Shown: piece after piece, positions 5,451-11,777 of the stretch
Layout: each line of letters begins with the position of its first letter
How positions within the stretch are numbered: position 1 is the stretch's first letter
Origin: an uncultured Prevotella sp.
GTDB lineage: Bacteria; Bacteroidota; Bacteroidia; Bacteroidales; Bacteroidaceae
Reading direction: 5' to 3'
Length of the DNA stretch: 11,777 bases
Assembly: GCA_900314365.1 (NCBI GenBank)
Contig: OMVH01000074.1
Coordinates: 1 to 11,777 of the forward strand
Program-made: the position numbers and the translations under genes
Notes under the pieces: model-generated
Seen by the model: only the letters and a program-made list of their open reading frames with translations
What the model was told of the DNA's origin: nothing
Databases searched by the model: none

Positions 5451-5787
5451 GAAAATGAGTCGCTTTTTCTTTGCAGTGTGCAAGTTGTAGGCTTCATGTT
5501 GCACTGTGAAATCCATGAAATGAGATAACGCGGTTCCGGCAAGGATAGTATGCTGATAGTAAAAGGAGGCAGGCATCTGCTGTGTGTGCTTACCTCCTCT
5601 ATTAACCGTTGTGGAGGTGAACTTCATGTGATATATTTATGTGTGTTGGTTAATTTGCGCAAGTTGTCCATGGCGACGCTTCGCCTCGCACTGCCATGCT
5701 CCTTCACAGCTTGTGCTACGTGTGTGGCGAAACTTATCTTTTGTTAATTCTCGTCTTGTCGGGCTCAGCAAGAGAATGAAAAATTGG
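5451..5787. other. Intergenic stretch, nothing convincing
   Basis: No recognisable gene or RNA. A 65-codon plus-strand frame (5550-5747) has no promoter and an unconvincing composition. There is a weak hairpin between AGGAGG (near 5565) and CCTCCT (near 5593) that is not followed by a T-run, so it is not called a terminator. Confidence 0.45.
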
Positions 5788-5795
5788 TAACTTTG
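5788..5795 (+). promoter_or_regulatory. -7-like element upstream of a candidate small ORF
   Basis: TAACTTTG matches TAnnTTTG exactly, 23 bases before the ATG at 5819. No TTG/TTTG is found 19-21 bases upstream, so promoter activity is uncertain. Confidence 0.35.
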
Positions 5796-5818
5796 CACTC
5801 GAAAATTTGAGAAATAAA

Positions 5819-5941
5819 ATGAATAACAAAAGAGAACGATGGCAAACCTTTGTCACAAATCATTGCGGCAAGGTTTGCCATCGTTCGTTTCCATTTACTC
5901 TTGTTGCTGACAAGTCCGATGAAATCGGGAGATTAGCTTAA
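5819..5941 (+). CDS. Candidate 40-residue small protein, convergent with priA
   Basis: ATG at 5819 opens a 40-codon frame (begins MNNKRERWQTF, ends DEIGRLA) that stops with TAA at 5939-5941, overlapping the end of priA on the other strand by 4 bases. In its favour: a perfect -7 element 23 bases upstream and an AT-rich leader of the local style. Against it: no -33 element, and most of the frame is the two arms and loop of a perfect inverted repeat, so the ORF may simply lie over a terminator. It is basic, with two cysteines, no membrane segment and no recognised family. Confidence 0.25.
   Translation: MNNKRERWQTFVTNHCGKVCHRSFPFTLVADKSDEIGRLA
5834..5886 (-). terminator. Perfect 17-bp inverted repeat, probable priA terminator
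   Basis: GAACGATGGCAAACCTT (5834-5850) and its exact complement (5870-5886) enclose a 19-base loop, about 50 bases past the priA stop. Read on the minus strand the stem is followed by a T-rich tract (TCTCTTTTGTT), consistent with termination of priA. The loop is long for a terminator, so a palindromic repeat element is an alternative. Confidence 0.55.
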
Positions 5942-8211
5942 AGAGGGTCCACATCGTAGTACACTTGCAGTGAGGCGTAGCGCTTATCCTGCAAGAGCTG
6001 TCGCTCGGCCTCACGCAGACAGCTTCTCACGCGGCCGAGGTCGATGGTGTTTTCAAGTTTCAGCACAATCTTCCTAATGCTCATGCTTCTCACTCGTGCC
6101 ACAGCGGGCTTGTCTGGACCGAGCACGCGGTCGCCGAGGAAGTGTCTGATTCGGCTTCCGAGTTCTATGCCTGCCGAGTCGGCCACTTCGTCGTGTCGAT
6201 GCTTCAGATAGATATAGATGAGTCTGTAGAAAGGCGGGTAGTGAAAGGCGCGCCGCTCTTCCATCAGCTCTTTGAAGAATCCGTCGTAGTCATGGGCCAC
6301 CACTTCGCGGATGACAGGCAGGTCGGGACTCTTGGTTTGCAGCATGACGAGCCCACGTCCGCCTTTGCGTCCGGCCCGTCCGCTCACCTGAGCCATCATG
6401 GTGAATGCGTGTTCATAGGCTCTGAAGTCGGGATAGTTGAGCATGGAGTCAGCATTCAGAATGCCCACCACGCTGACGCCGCCGAAGTCGAGACCCTTGC
6501 TGACCATCTGTGTGCCTATGAGTACGTTGGTGCGTCCGGCTGAGAAATCGTCAATGATACGGCTGTAGGCATTGCGCGACCGTGTGGTGTCGAGGTCCAT
6601 CCTTGCGATTCGGGCTTCGGGGAGAATCTCCCGCAGCCGGTCCTCGATATTTTCAGTTCCGAATCCCCGCGTGATGAGTTCTGTGCTTCCGCAACATGGG
6701 CAAACCTGCGGAACAGGGAAAGTGTAGCCGCAATAGTGGCATGTGAGCTGATTCAGACTCTTATGTAGGGTCAGCGACACATCGCAGTTCGTGCATTTGG
6801 GTACCCATCCGCAGACTTTACATTCCACCATGGGAGCAAAGCCGCGTCGGTTCTGGAACAAGATGGCCTGGCGACCGCCGGCGATGGCCTCCCGGACAGC
6901 TGCGAGGAGGTCGGGCGAGAAGGGGCCGTTCATCATCTTGCGTCTCTGCAGGTCTTTTATGTCCACGACGCGCACTTCGGGCAGCTCTATGCCTTCGAAA
7001 CGTGTGGAAAGTCTCACGAGTCCGTACTTGCCATTGAGTGCGTTGTAGTAGCTTTCAGCCGAGGGGGTAGCCGTTCCAAGCACCACTTTGCAGCCTTCGT
7101 ACATGCGGGCAAGCATGATGGCGGCGCTACGGGCGTGATAGCGTGGTGAGGGATCCTGCTGTTTGAAACTTGTCTCGTGCTCCTCATCGATGATGACGAG
7201 TCCCAGTCGGCTGAAAGGCAGGAACACGGCACTGCGTGCTCCGAGAATGATGTCGTAGGGATGGTCGGAGAGTTGTTTCTGCCATATCTCCACACGCTCG
7301 GCATCGCTGTAGCGGCTGTGGTAGATGCCGAGGCGGTTGCCAAAGACGCGTTTCAGCCGGGTTGTAATCTGTACGGTGAGTGCTATCTCGGGCAGGAGAT
7401 AAAGCACTTGCCGGCCTTGTTGCAGGGCTTGCTCTATGAGGTGGATGTAGATTTCAGTCTTGCCGCTTGATGTGACACCATGCAGGAGCGTCACATTTTT
7501 CTGTTCCATCTCCTGCTTTAGCTCCTCGTAGGCTTTATCCTGGGGTGCACTCAGCTCATGCGGCTTCACGGTGGACAGGTCGCTGCCGTTGCCGATGCGC
7601 CCCACTTCCTTCTCGTAGGTGGTGAGGAAGCCGCGGTCGGTGAGTGCTTTAATGACGGTTAGTGTGCAGTGACTTTCATTGAGCAGTTCGTCGCGTGTAA
7701 CCTCGGTGACACTTTCCGTCGTAGTGCTGCCTTCAAGCGAATCCCAGTGAGAGAGTGAGAGGAAGGTGGTGAAAGCCATTAGCTGCTTCTGTGCTCTGTG
7801 GAGCATGCTGAGTGCCAGATGCAGAGCCTTGTCGGAACGGAACTGTGGGGCCAAGGTCACAAAGAGTTCACAGCGGGGCTTGTAGCCGTCTTCCATTTTC
7901 AGTCCGGCTGGTAATGCTGCCTTGTAGACATCGCCGAGGGGCGACATGTAATAGTTGCTTATCCATTGCCAGAGACGCAGTTGCTCAGACCGCAACACCG
8001 GTTGGCTGTCGAGGATGTCAATGATGCTCTTAGCCTCGAAGTCGGGTTCACCTTCATGCCATTTCACGAAAATGGCCGTGTAAGTCTTTGTACGTCCAAA
8101 GGGCACCGTGATACGCATGCCAGCCTTCAGTCTGTCGGCCAACGGGTCGGTGACGGCATAGGTGAAGAGGTTGTCCAAAGGGAGTGGAAGTATGACGTCG
8201 GCGTAATGCAA
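5938..8211 (-). CDS. priA: Primosomal protein N' (PriA), replication-restart helicase
   Basis: 757 residues. PriA recognises stalled forks and D-loops, unwinds the lagging strand 3' to 5' with ATP, and reloads the replicative helicase. Visible parts: an N-terminal DNA-binding region opening HYADVILPLPLDNLFTY; Walker A GVTSSGKT (245-252); DEEH Walker B (342-345); GTATPS (379-384); a zinc-binding cluster of eight cysteines (464, 467, 473, 476, 491, 494, 504, 507); GTQM (566-569); the arginine-finger motif QVSGRAGR (608-615). All catalytic and zinc motifs are intact. No ATG lies in frame between the upstream stop and the conserved N-terminus, so the start is taken as TTG at 8211. It follows the gldN/barrel genes with a 160-base gap holding a hairpin, and no consensus promoter was found there, so part of its transcription may be read-through. 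Confidence 0.95.
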   Translation of the reverse strand: MHYADVILPLPLDNLFTYAVTDPLADRLKAGMRITVPFGRTKTYTAIFVKWHEGEPDFEAKSIIDILDSQPVLRSEQLRLWQWISNYYMSPLGDVYKAALPAGLKMEDGYKPRCELFVTLAPQFRSDKALHLALSMLHRAQKQLMAFTTFLSLSHWDSLEGSTTTESVTEVTRDELLNESHCTLTVIKALTDRGFLTTYEKEVGRIGNGSDLSTVKPHELSAPQDKAYEELKQEMEQKNVTLLHGVTSSGKTEIYIHLIEQALQQGRQVLYLLPEIALTVQITTRLKRVFGNRLGIYHSRYSDAERVEIWQKQLSDHPYDIILGARSAVFLPFSRLGLVIIDEEHETSFKQQDPSPRYHARSAAIMLARMYEGCKVVLGTATPSAESYYNALNGKYGLVRLSTRFEGIELPEVRVVDIKDLQRRKMMNGPFSPDLLAAVREAIAGGRQAILFQNRRGFAPMVECKVCGWVPKCTNCDVSLTLHKSLNQLTCHYCGYTFPVPQVCPCCGSTELITRGFGTENIEDRLREILPEARIARMDLDTTRSRNAYSRIIDDFSAGRTNVLIGTQMVSKGLDFGGVSVVGILNADSMLNYPDFRAYEHAFTMMAQVSGRAGRKGGRGLVMLQTKSPDLPVIREVVAHDYDGFFKELMEERRAFHYPPFYRLIYIYLKHRHDEVADSAGIELGSRIRHFLGDRVLGPDKPAVARVRSMSIRKIVLKLENTIDLGRVRSCLREAERQLLQDKRYASLQVYYDVDPL

Positions 8212-8295
8212 GGTGATGGAAAGAGTAAGGTGGTCTTGGAATAATGATGTGTTGACGAGGTTGCCACACTAAGTGTCGCTAACAGGAACAGCGCA

Positions 8296-8335
8296 CTTCC
8301 GCCCTGACCCTTTACAAAGAGGGCTGGGGCGGAAG
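8296..8335. other. GC-rich hairpin between the barrel gene and priA
   Basis: CTTCCGCCC (8296-8304) and GGGCGGAAG (8327-8335) pair perfectly, with a further inner pairing CCCT/AGGG region. Neither side has a T-run, so it is not a standard intrinsic terminator. It could slow or protect the transcript between the secretion genes and priA. Confidence 0.5.
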
Positions 8336-8372
8336 GGCAGGTTATTGGTGGAGAAACGTCCGGAGTGTTGCT

Positions 8373-8987
8373 TCAGAAATAATAGGCCATACCAATCTGA
8401 ACGGCGTTGCTCTTGGCATGGAAGACGCTCTTTGATATGCTTGATGCCGAGGCGTTACCCGTGTTTCCACAACCGATGTTGTAGTTGAGGTTCACCTGGA
8501 AGTGGCTTGCCAACATAATGCCTGCACCCACGTTGATGCTCAGATAAGTGTTTTTCCACTTCCAGTCGATGTTGTCGATATCGTCAGATAGGTCAAAGGC
8601 GAACTGCGGACCTGCAAAGAGGAAAACGCTTGCGGCATCGCCAATTCCGAATCCGTAGCGTAGGTTGACGGGGATAGCAAGCTGTTTCTGTTTGAGGGTT
8701 TCCTCCCTCTGAGTTATCTGCTCGTATCCTTCTTCCACGTTGACTTTGGCTGACACTTGATTGTAGAGGAGGGAGCCGTCGAGGCTCAAGCCTGTGAGAG
8801 GCAGTCCTATTTTTACAGTGGGACCGATATAGAAGCCAGTGCGGTTCTCGCTGTTTACATCATCTCCGCTGAATGAGAAGCTGGCCAGGTTGAGACCTCC
8901 CTTTACGCCGAACTTCACTTGTGCCGATGCTGGCACCACGAAAAGCATTGCTGCCCCGATGAGGCATGCTGAAAGTAACTTTCTCAT
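8373..8987 (-). CDS. Small outer-membrane beta-barrel (porin-family) protein
   Basis: 204 residues with a clear signal peptide (MRKLLSACLIGAAMLFVVPASA, cleaved before Gln23). The mature part begins VKFGVKGGLNLASFSF, the usual opening of the Bacteroidota porin-family/outer-membrane beta-barrel group (about eight strands), and shows alternating strands such as TGFYIGPTVKIGLPL, LAIPVNLRYGFG and YLSINVGAGIML. It ends AYYF, a C-terminal aromatic typical of barrels folded by the BAM complex. The start lies 29 bases after the gldN stop and no promoter is visible between, so it is probably the fourth gene of the gld operon. Ligand or function cannot be read from the sequence; an accessory role in type IX secretion is only a guess from position. 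Confidence 0.85.
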   Translation of the reverse strand: MRKLLSACLIGAAMLFVVPASAQVKFGVKGGLNLASFSFSGDDVNSENRTGFYIGPTVKIGLPLTGLSLDGSLLYNQVSAKVNVEEGYEQITQREETLKQKQLAIPVNLRYGFGIGDAASVFLFAGPQFAFDLSDDIDNIDWKWKNTYLSINVGAGIMLASHFQVNLNYNIGCGNTGNASASSISKSVFHAKSNAVQIGMAYYF

Positions 8988-9016
8988 AAATCTGTTCTCT
9001 ATGGGTTATTGCTTTG

Positions 9017-10051
9017 TTAATGTCTCTCCCTGCGCACGGTCACTCTTGCTGCTGAGCCCGAAGCCACACCGCTCGAAGACGTGCGACTGCGGCGATTCAG
9101 CGACGATGAGGACCCTGAACGGCGGTTCTTGGCTTTCTTCACCTTCAGAGCTTTCTTGTCCAGCTTCGCAATGCTGTCGAGAGAGTCCTTGGCGGCACGG
9201 TCGCCCCACATGTTGTTCTCGAAGTCGGATATTTCCTTCTCAATGCGCTTCTGTTCTTTGGTCATTGCCGAGTCGGTAGTGCAGTATTGGGCGAGTGTCC
9301 GGCCAAGCATGTTTGTAGTTTTGTAAATCTTTCCTTCGTACATGTGCTTGGTGAAGTAGTCGTCCATGCTCATTGTGGCAGCGTTGTTGAGGTTGCTGGT
9401 CATGATAGTCTGCTTGGCCAGGAAGGGCGCGAGGTCTTTGTACTGCACCCAGAAGAGCGGGTAGGAAGTGGCTCCGTCGCCAAAGTCGTCCTCGCGTTTC
9501 ATAATAGGACACAAGGCGAGAATCTGCGTTCGGAAGGTGGATGTCGACTGGTCGTAGTAAGCTGATTCCTTTATATAATAAGAGGTGACCTCCTTGGAAG
9601 GAATGTCGCTGTCGTCGATACGCGTGCCCCTGTCGGTCTTCTCGTAGTAGATGTGATAGTTGTCGAGGAAAGCCTTTGGGTTCAGGCGCGATGTGTCGTT
9701 GAAAAGCTCGTTACCGTCCAGTCTGTATTCGTAAACGGGAATCTGGCGGAGCATGAAAAGCTTGAAGATGTAAGTAAACAGGTTCATTTGGTTGCCTATG
9801 GGCTCCACGGGATAGTAGAGTCCGGCATTGGCATCCTTAGTGAGGTCAATCTGCCGATAGATGTCGCGGCGCCACACCACGTCTTCAGGCATGGTAGCCA
9901 TTGTGGGGTAGGAGATTTGTGCCCTCACGGAGAGTGCGCTGGAATTGCGCGTGGCGGCCTGCTGCTGTTCGGCCCGGCGGCGTGCCGGCTGCGCAGAGAC
10001 GGTCAGCGATACAGCCGTCAGGAGGATGAGTGATAAGAATATGCGGTTCAT
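9017..10051 (-). CDS. gldN: Type IX secretion / gliding motility protein GldN (PorN)
   Basis: 344 residues with a signal peptide (MNRIFLSLILLTAVSLTVSA, cleaved before Gln21), as expected for a periplasmic protein. GldN/PorN joins the lipoprotein GldK/PorK in large rings under the outer membrane and contacts the periplasmic part of GldM, passing motor energy to the translocon. Family marks: MPEDVVWRRDIYRQIDL (54-70), GLYYPVEP, LFTYIFKLFMLRQIPVYEYRLDG (in 91-113), and the segment YPLFWVQYKDLAPFL (197-211). Length fits the family (roughly 320-360). The start is 15 bases after the gldM stop. The last 45 residues form a very basic Ser/Arg/Lys tail (KKALKVKKAKNRRSG onward), which I do not recall as typical and which is probably disordered. 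Confidence 0.93.
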   Translation of the reverse strand: MNRIFLSLILLTAVSLTVSAQPARRRAEQQQAATRNSSALSVRAQISYPTMATMPEDVVWRRDIYRQIDLTKDANAGLYYPVEPIGNQMNLFTYIFKLFMLRQIPVYEYRLDGNELFNDTSRLNPKAFLDNYHIYYEKTDRGTRIDDSDIPSKEVTSYYIKESAYYDQSTSTFRTQILALCPIMKREDDFGDGATSYPLFWVQYKDLAPFLAKQTIMTSNLNNAATMSMDDYFTKHMYEGKIYKTTNMLGRTLAQYCTTDSAMTKEQKRIEKEISDFENNMWGDRAAKDSLDSIAKLDKKALKVKKAKNRRSGSSSSLNRRSRTSSSGVASGSAARVTVRRERH

Positions 10052-10066
10052 CTTGCTTACTGTTTG

Positions 10067-11611
10067 CTATTTCACTATAACTTCCATTGAGCCGGGAAGG
10101 GTTCTGGAGAGTCCGTCGGGGCCTACGGCCTTGACGCGGTTGATGTAGAAGCGGCGGTTGCGGGAGAGCTTGCGGAACTGGTCGCGCTGCCGCTCGGAGA
10201 AGTCGGCACCGTTGGAGGCCATTGGCACGGCGTTGCCCATGTTGTCGAAGAATACGGTCTCGAAGCTCTCTACACGGAACTGAATGTCGAGGAGCCCGTC
10301 ATCAATGGCAGCCTTGATTCCCGGCGCGCCCATGAGTGAGGCCTTTGAGAGACCACCGTTGCGGAACCTTGTGGTACCTATCTGGATGTAGGCTGTGGGG
10401 TCGGGGAGCTTACGGACGTGGAAGGTGAACTGTCCCATCTGGCGGGTACGTCCGCCGTCGTGTGAGGCCACGGTGATGGTGACATCCTTGCCTATTGCCG
10501 TGGGTCTTGCTATGTAGCGTCCTAAGCCTATTGAGCGGAAGCCGCCACCCGACATGGATGCACTCACAGCGCTCAATGGCACTCCGGGCACGCTCACGCT
10601 GATGGGGTTCTCGTAGCCCGCGTAGAGCACATTCATGAGATCGGCGCTCACCGTAGCGCTTGGAGCCACGACGGTGTACTTTTGGGTGAATTCGCGGCGT
10701 ATCAGTTCGCCCCGTCCGTCGCGCATCGTTATGTAGCCGCCGAAAGAGTGCTCGCCTACGCCACCCGCAGTGAAACTGTAGTTGCCGCCGGAGATAAGCC
10801 GTCCGCCAACGTATATCTGCGGCCGCTGTGTTGTGTCGACAGCCGCCATTACAATCTGTGCGCTGAACTTGTCGCCGCTGATGACAGTGCGCGACTCCGG
10901 GATGACGAAGGCTTCGAGTTTGTTGACATGGATGTCCTTGAGGCCTATGTTGGAAGAGAGCGAATGAAGCACTTCACCCTCGGCATAGCGTACATCGTTC
11001 TGAAGTTTCGAGAGCAGTGTCACAGCTGCTGCCACCGGCATGTTCTCGAACATGTATTCCTGCCAGTTCTTGCCTAAGGTCCCGGGCTTATTAGGAACAT
11101 TTGTCGACAGGTTGCTGGTGATGATGCTGCGTTGACGTGGGTCGGAGACGTAGGTCAGAATGCGGTTCCTGTACGAGTTGATGGCCTTGTAGAGCTTGGC
11201 TCCTTTGCCTGTGAGAGGAGCGAGCATCACAGAGCCTGCGGCATCGAGGTTGTCGGTGTTCTTGATGTTCCGCACATTGCCGTCGGGGCCGTCGGCTTCC
11301 CTCACGATTGCTTCCTTCAGGGCTTGCGCGAAGTCATAGAGCGAGTCGCTCATGTCGCGCACCTGAGAAGCCTTCTCGTACCACTCTCGCACCTTCTGCG
11401 GATTGGCTTTCATCTGTGCAGCGAAGTCATTGTATAGTGCCTCGTTCTCCTTTGAAGCATTGGCCGTAGTGCGGTTGAGGCTCTCCTCGACGATGGAGAA
11501 GCCGTTGAGCACCTCTGTTGATATGTTCAGGGCCAGCATTGCCATGAGGACGATATACATCAGGTTTATCATCTTCTGGCGTGGGGTAACGGGTCTTTTC
11601 TTTATTGCCAT
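10067..11611 (-). CDS. gldM: Type IX secretion motor protein GldM (PorM)
   Basis: 514 residues, the normal family length (about 515). A short cytoplasmic basic N-terminus (MAIKKRPVTPRQKM) precedes one membrane helix (about 14-32, INLMYIVLMAMLALNIS); the rest is periplasmic, first a helical domain (about 35-215), then Ig-like/beta domains to the C-terminus. Known role: a GldM dimer threads through a GldL pentamer as a proton-driven rotary motor and its periplasmic end drives the GldK-GldN ring. The N-terminal membrane segment with PRQKMINLMY and TEVLNGF is highly characteristic. An acidic residue just after the membrane helix (Glu33) is conserved in the family as I recall. The start at 11611 is 19 bases after the gldL stop, and gldN follows 15 bases downstream, so the genes form an operon. 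Confidence 0.95.
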   Translation of the reverse strand: MAIKKRPVTPRQKMINLMYIVLMAMLALNISTEVLNGFSIVEESLNRTTANASKENEALYNDFAAQMKANPQKVREWYEKASQVRDMSDSLYDFAQALKEAIVREADGPDGNVRNIKNTDNLDAAGSVMLAPLTGKGAKLYKAINSYRNRILTYVSDPRQRSIITSNLSTNVPNKPGTLGKNWQEYMFENMPVAAAVTLLSKLQNDVRYAEGEVLHSLSSNIGLKDIHVNKLEAFVIPESRTVISGDKFSAQIVMAAVDTTQRPQIYVGGRLISGGNYSFTAGGVGEHSFGGYITMRDGRGELIRREFTQKYTVVAPSATVSADLMNVLYAGYENPISVSVPGVPLSAVSASMSGGGFRSIGLGRYIARPTAIGKDVTITVASHDGGRTRQMGQFTFHVRKLPDPTAYIQIGTTRFRNGGLSKASLMGAPGIKAAIDDGLLDIQFRVESFETVFFDNMGNAVPMASNGADFSERQRDQFRKLSRNRRFYINRVKAVGPDGLSRTLPGSMEVIVK

Positions 11612-11630
11612 TTGCCTATTTTTCTTTTAC

Positions 11631-11777
11631 CTACCCTTGTACTGTGCCTTGAGGCGGCACAGGCTGTGCGGCGCCGTGCATGTTGACTGTCATGGCCTGA
11701 ATCATGCGGGCGTATATCTGGTTGAGCTGGTCAATCTGTTGTGCCATGAGCACACTGTTGGCGTTTATCTTGTCGAT
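11631..11777 (-). CDS. gldL: Type IX secretion motor protein GldL, C-terminal end (cut by window edge)
   Basis: The last 48 residues before a TAG at 11633-11631: IDKINANSVLMAQQIDQLNQIYARMIQAMTVNMHG and a short Pro/Gln tail. The repeating helix with LNxxYxxMxxAM resembles the cytoplasmic coiled C-terminus of GldL/PorL, the pentameric inner-membrane partner of GldM. The membrane helices lie outside the window. The call depends mainly on the invariable gldL-gldM-gldN order and on this C-terminal pattern. Confidence 0.82.
   Translation of the reverse strand: MDKINANSVLMAQQIDQLNQIYARMIQAMTVNMHGAAQPVPPQGTVQG

Noticed and set aside
5408..5542. 45-residue N-terminal extension of the methyltransferase-like protein
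   Set aside because: It runs through a full consensus promoter and lacks family similarity; the ATG at 5407 fits.

Overview
The window reads as a chromosomal segment of a Bacteroidota bacterium, most likely Prevotella or a close relative (genus is an inference). Four things point there: part of the gldL-gldM-gldN core of the type IX secretion system, a bS21 N-terminus and a DUF2795-type protein of the Bacteroidota kind, Bacteroidota-type malate dehydrogenase and PriA, and promoters of the Bacteroidota pattern TTG/TTTG - 19 to 20 bp - TAnnTTTG with no Shine-Dalgarno sequences.

Layout from left to right. The first 50 bases are the start of rpsU on the minus strand, with a clear promoter at 119-150. 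About 700 bases follow with no convincing gene; they hold a degenerate ~22-bp tandem repeat (429-516) and the mdh terminator (870-913). Malate dehydrogenase (957-1967, minus) comes next. Divergent from it on the plus strand is a two-gene unit with its own promoter (2133-2164): a stand-alone, diverged N-terminal half of an aminopeptidase P with no catalytic domain (2186-3073), then 14 bases later a four-helix-bundle protein of the 23S-IVS/S23/Avd-like superfamily whose core lies between two Asn/Gln/Ser repeat arrays (3088-3945). A bidirectional terminator (3976-4011) closes this unit.

On the minus strand, right to left, lies a compact operon with a consensus promoter (5420-5450): a shortened methyltransferase-like protein (4826-5407), overlapping the PduO-type cob(I)alamin adenosyltransferase (4297-4842), then the small acidic DUF2795-type protein (4024-4245), which also has its own promoter inside the 3' end of the adenosyltransferase gene. 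A mostly empty 400-base gap follows. It ends in a perfect 17-bp inverted repeat that sits inside a possible 40-codon plus-strand ORF and probably terminates priA.

The right-hand part is one minus-strand run read from right to left: gldL (3' end only), gldM, gldN, a secreted small outer-membrane beta-barrel protein, then priA with a TTG start. GldL and GldM form the proton-driven inner-membrane motor of the type IX secretion system; GldN belongs to the periplasmic/outer-membrane ring; the barrel protein is a possible accessory or passenger. PriA is the replication-restart helicase and is probably only a positional neighbour.

The most unusual part is the 2133-4011 unit (catalysis-free aminopeptidase P half plus repeat-flanked four-helix bundle). 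I saw no CRISPR array, transposase, reverse transcriptase, tRNA or rRNA in the window.
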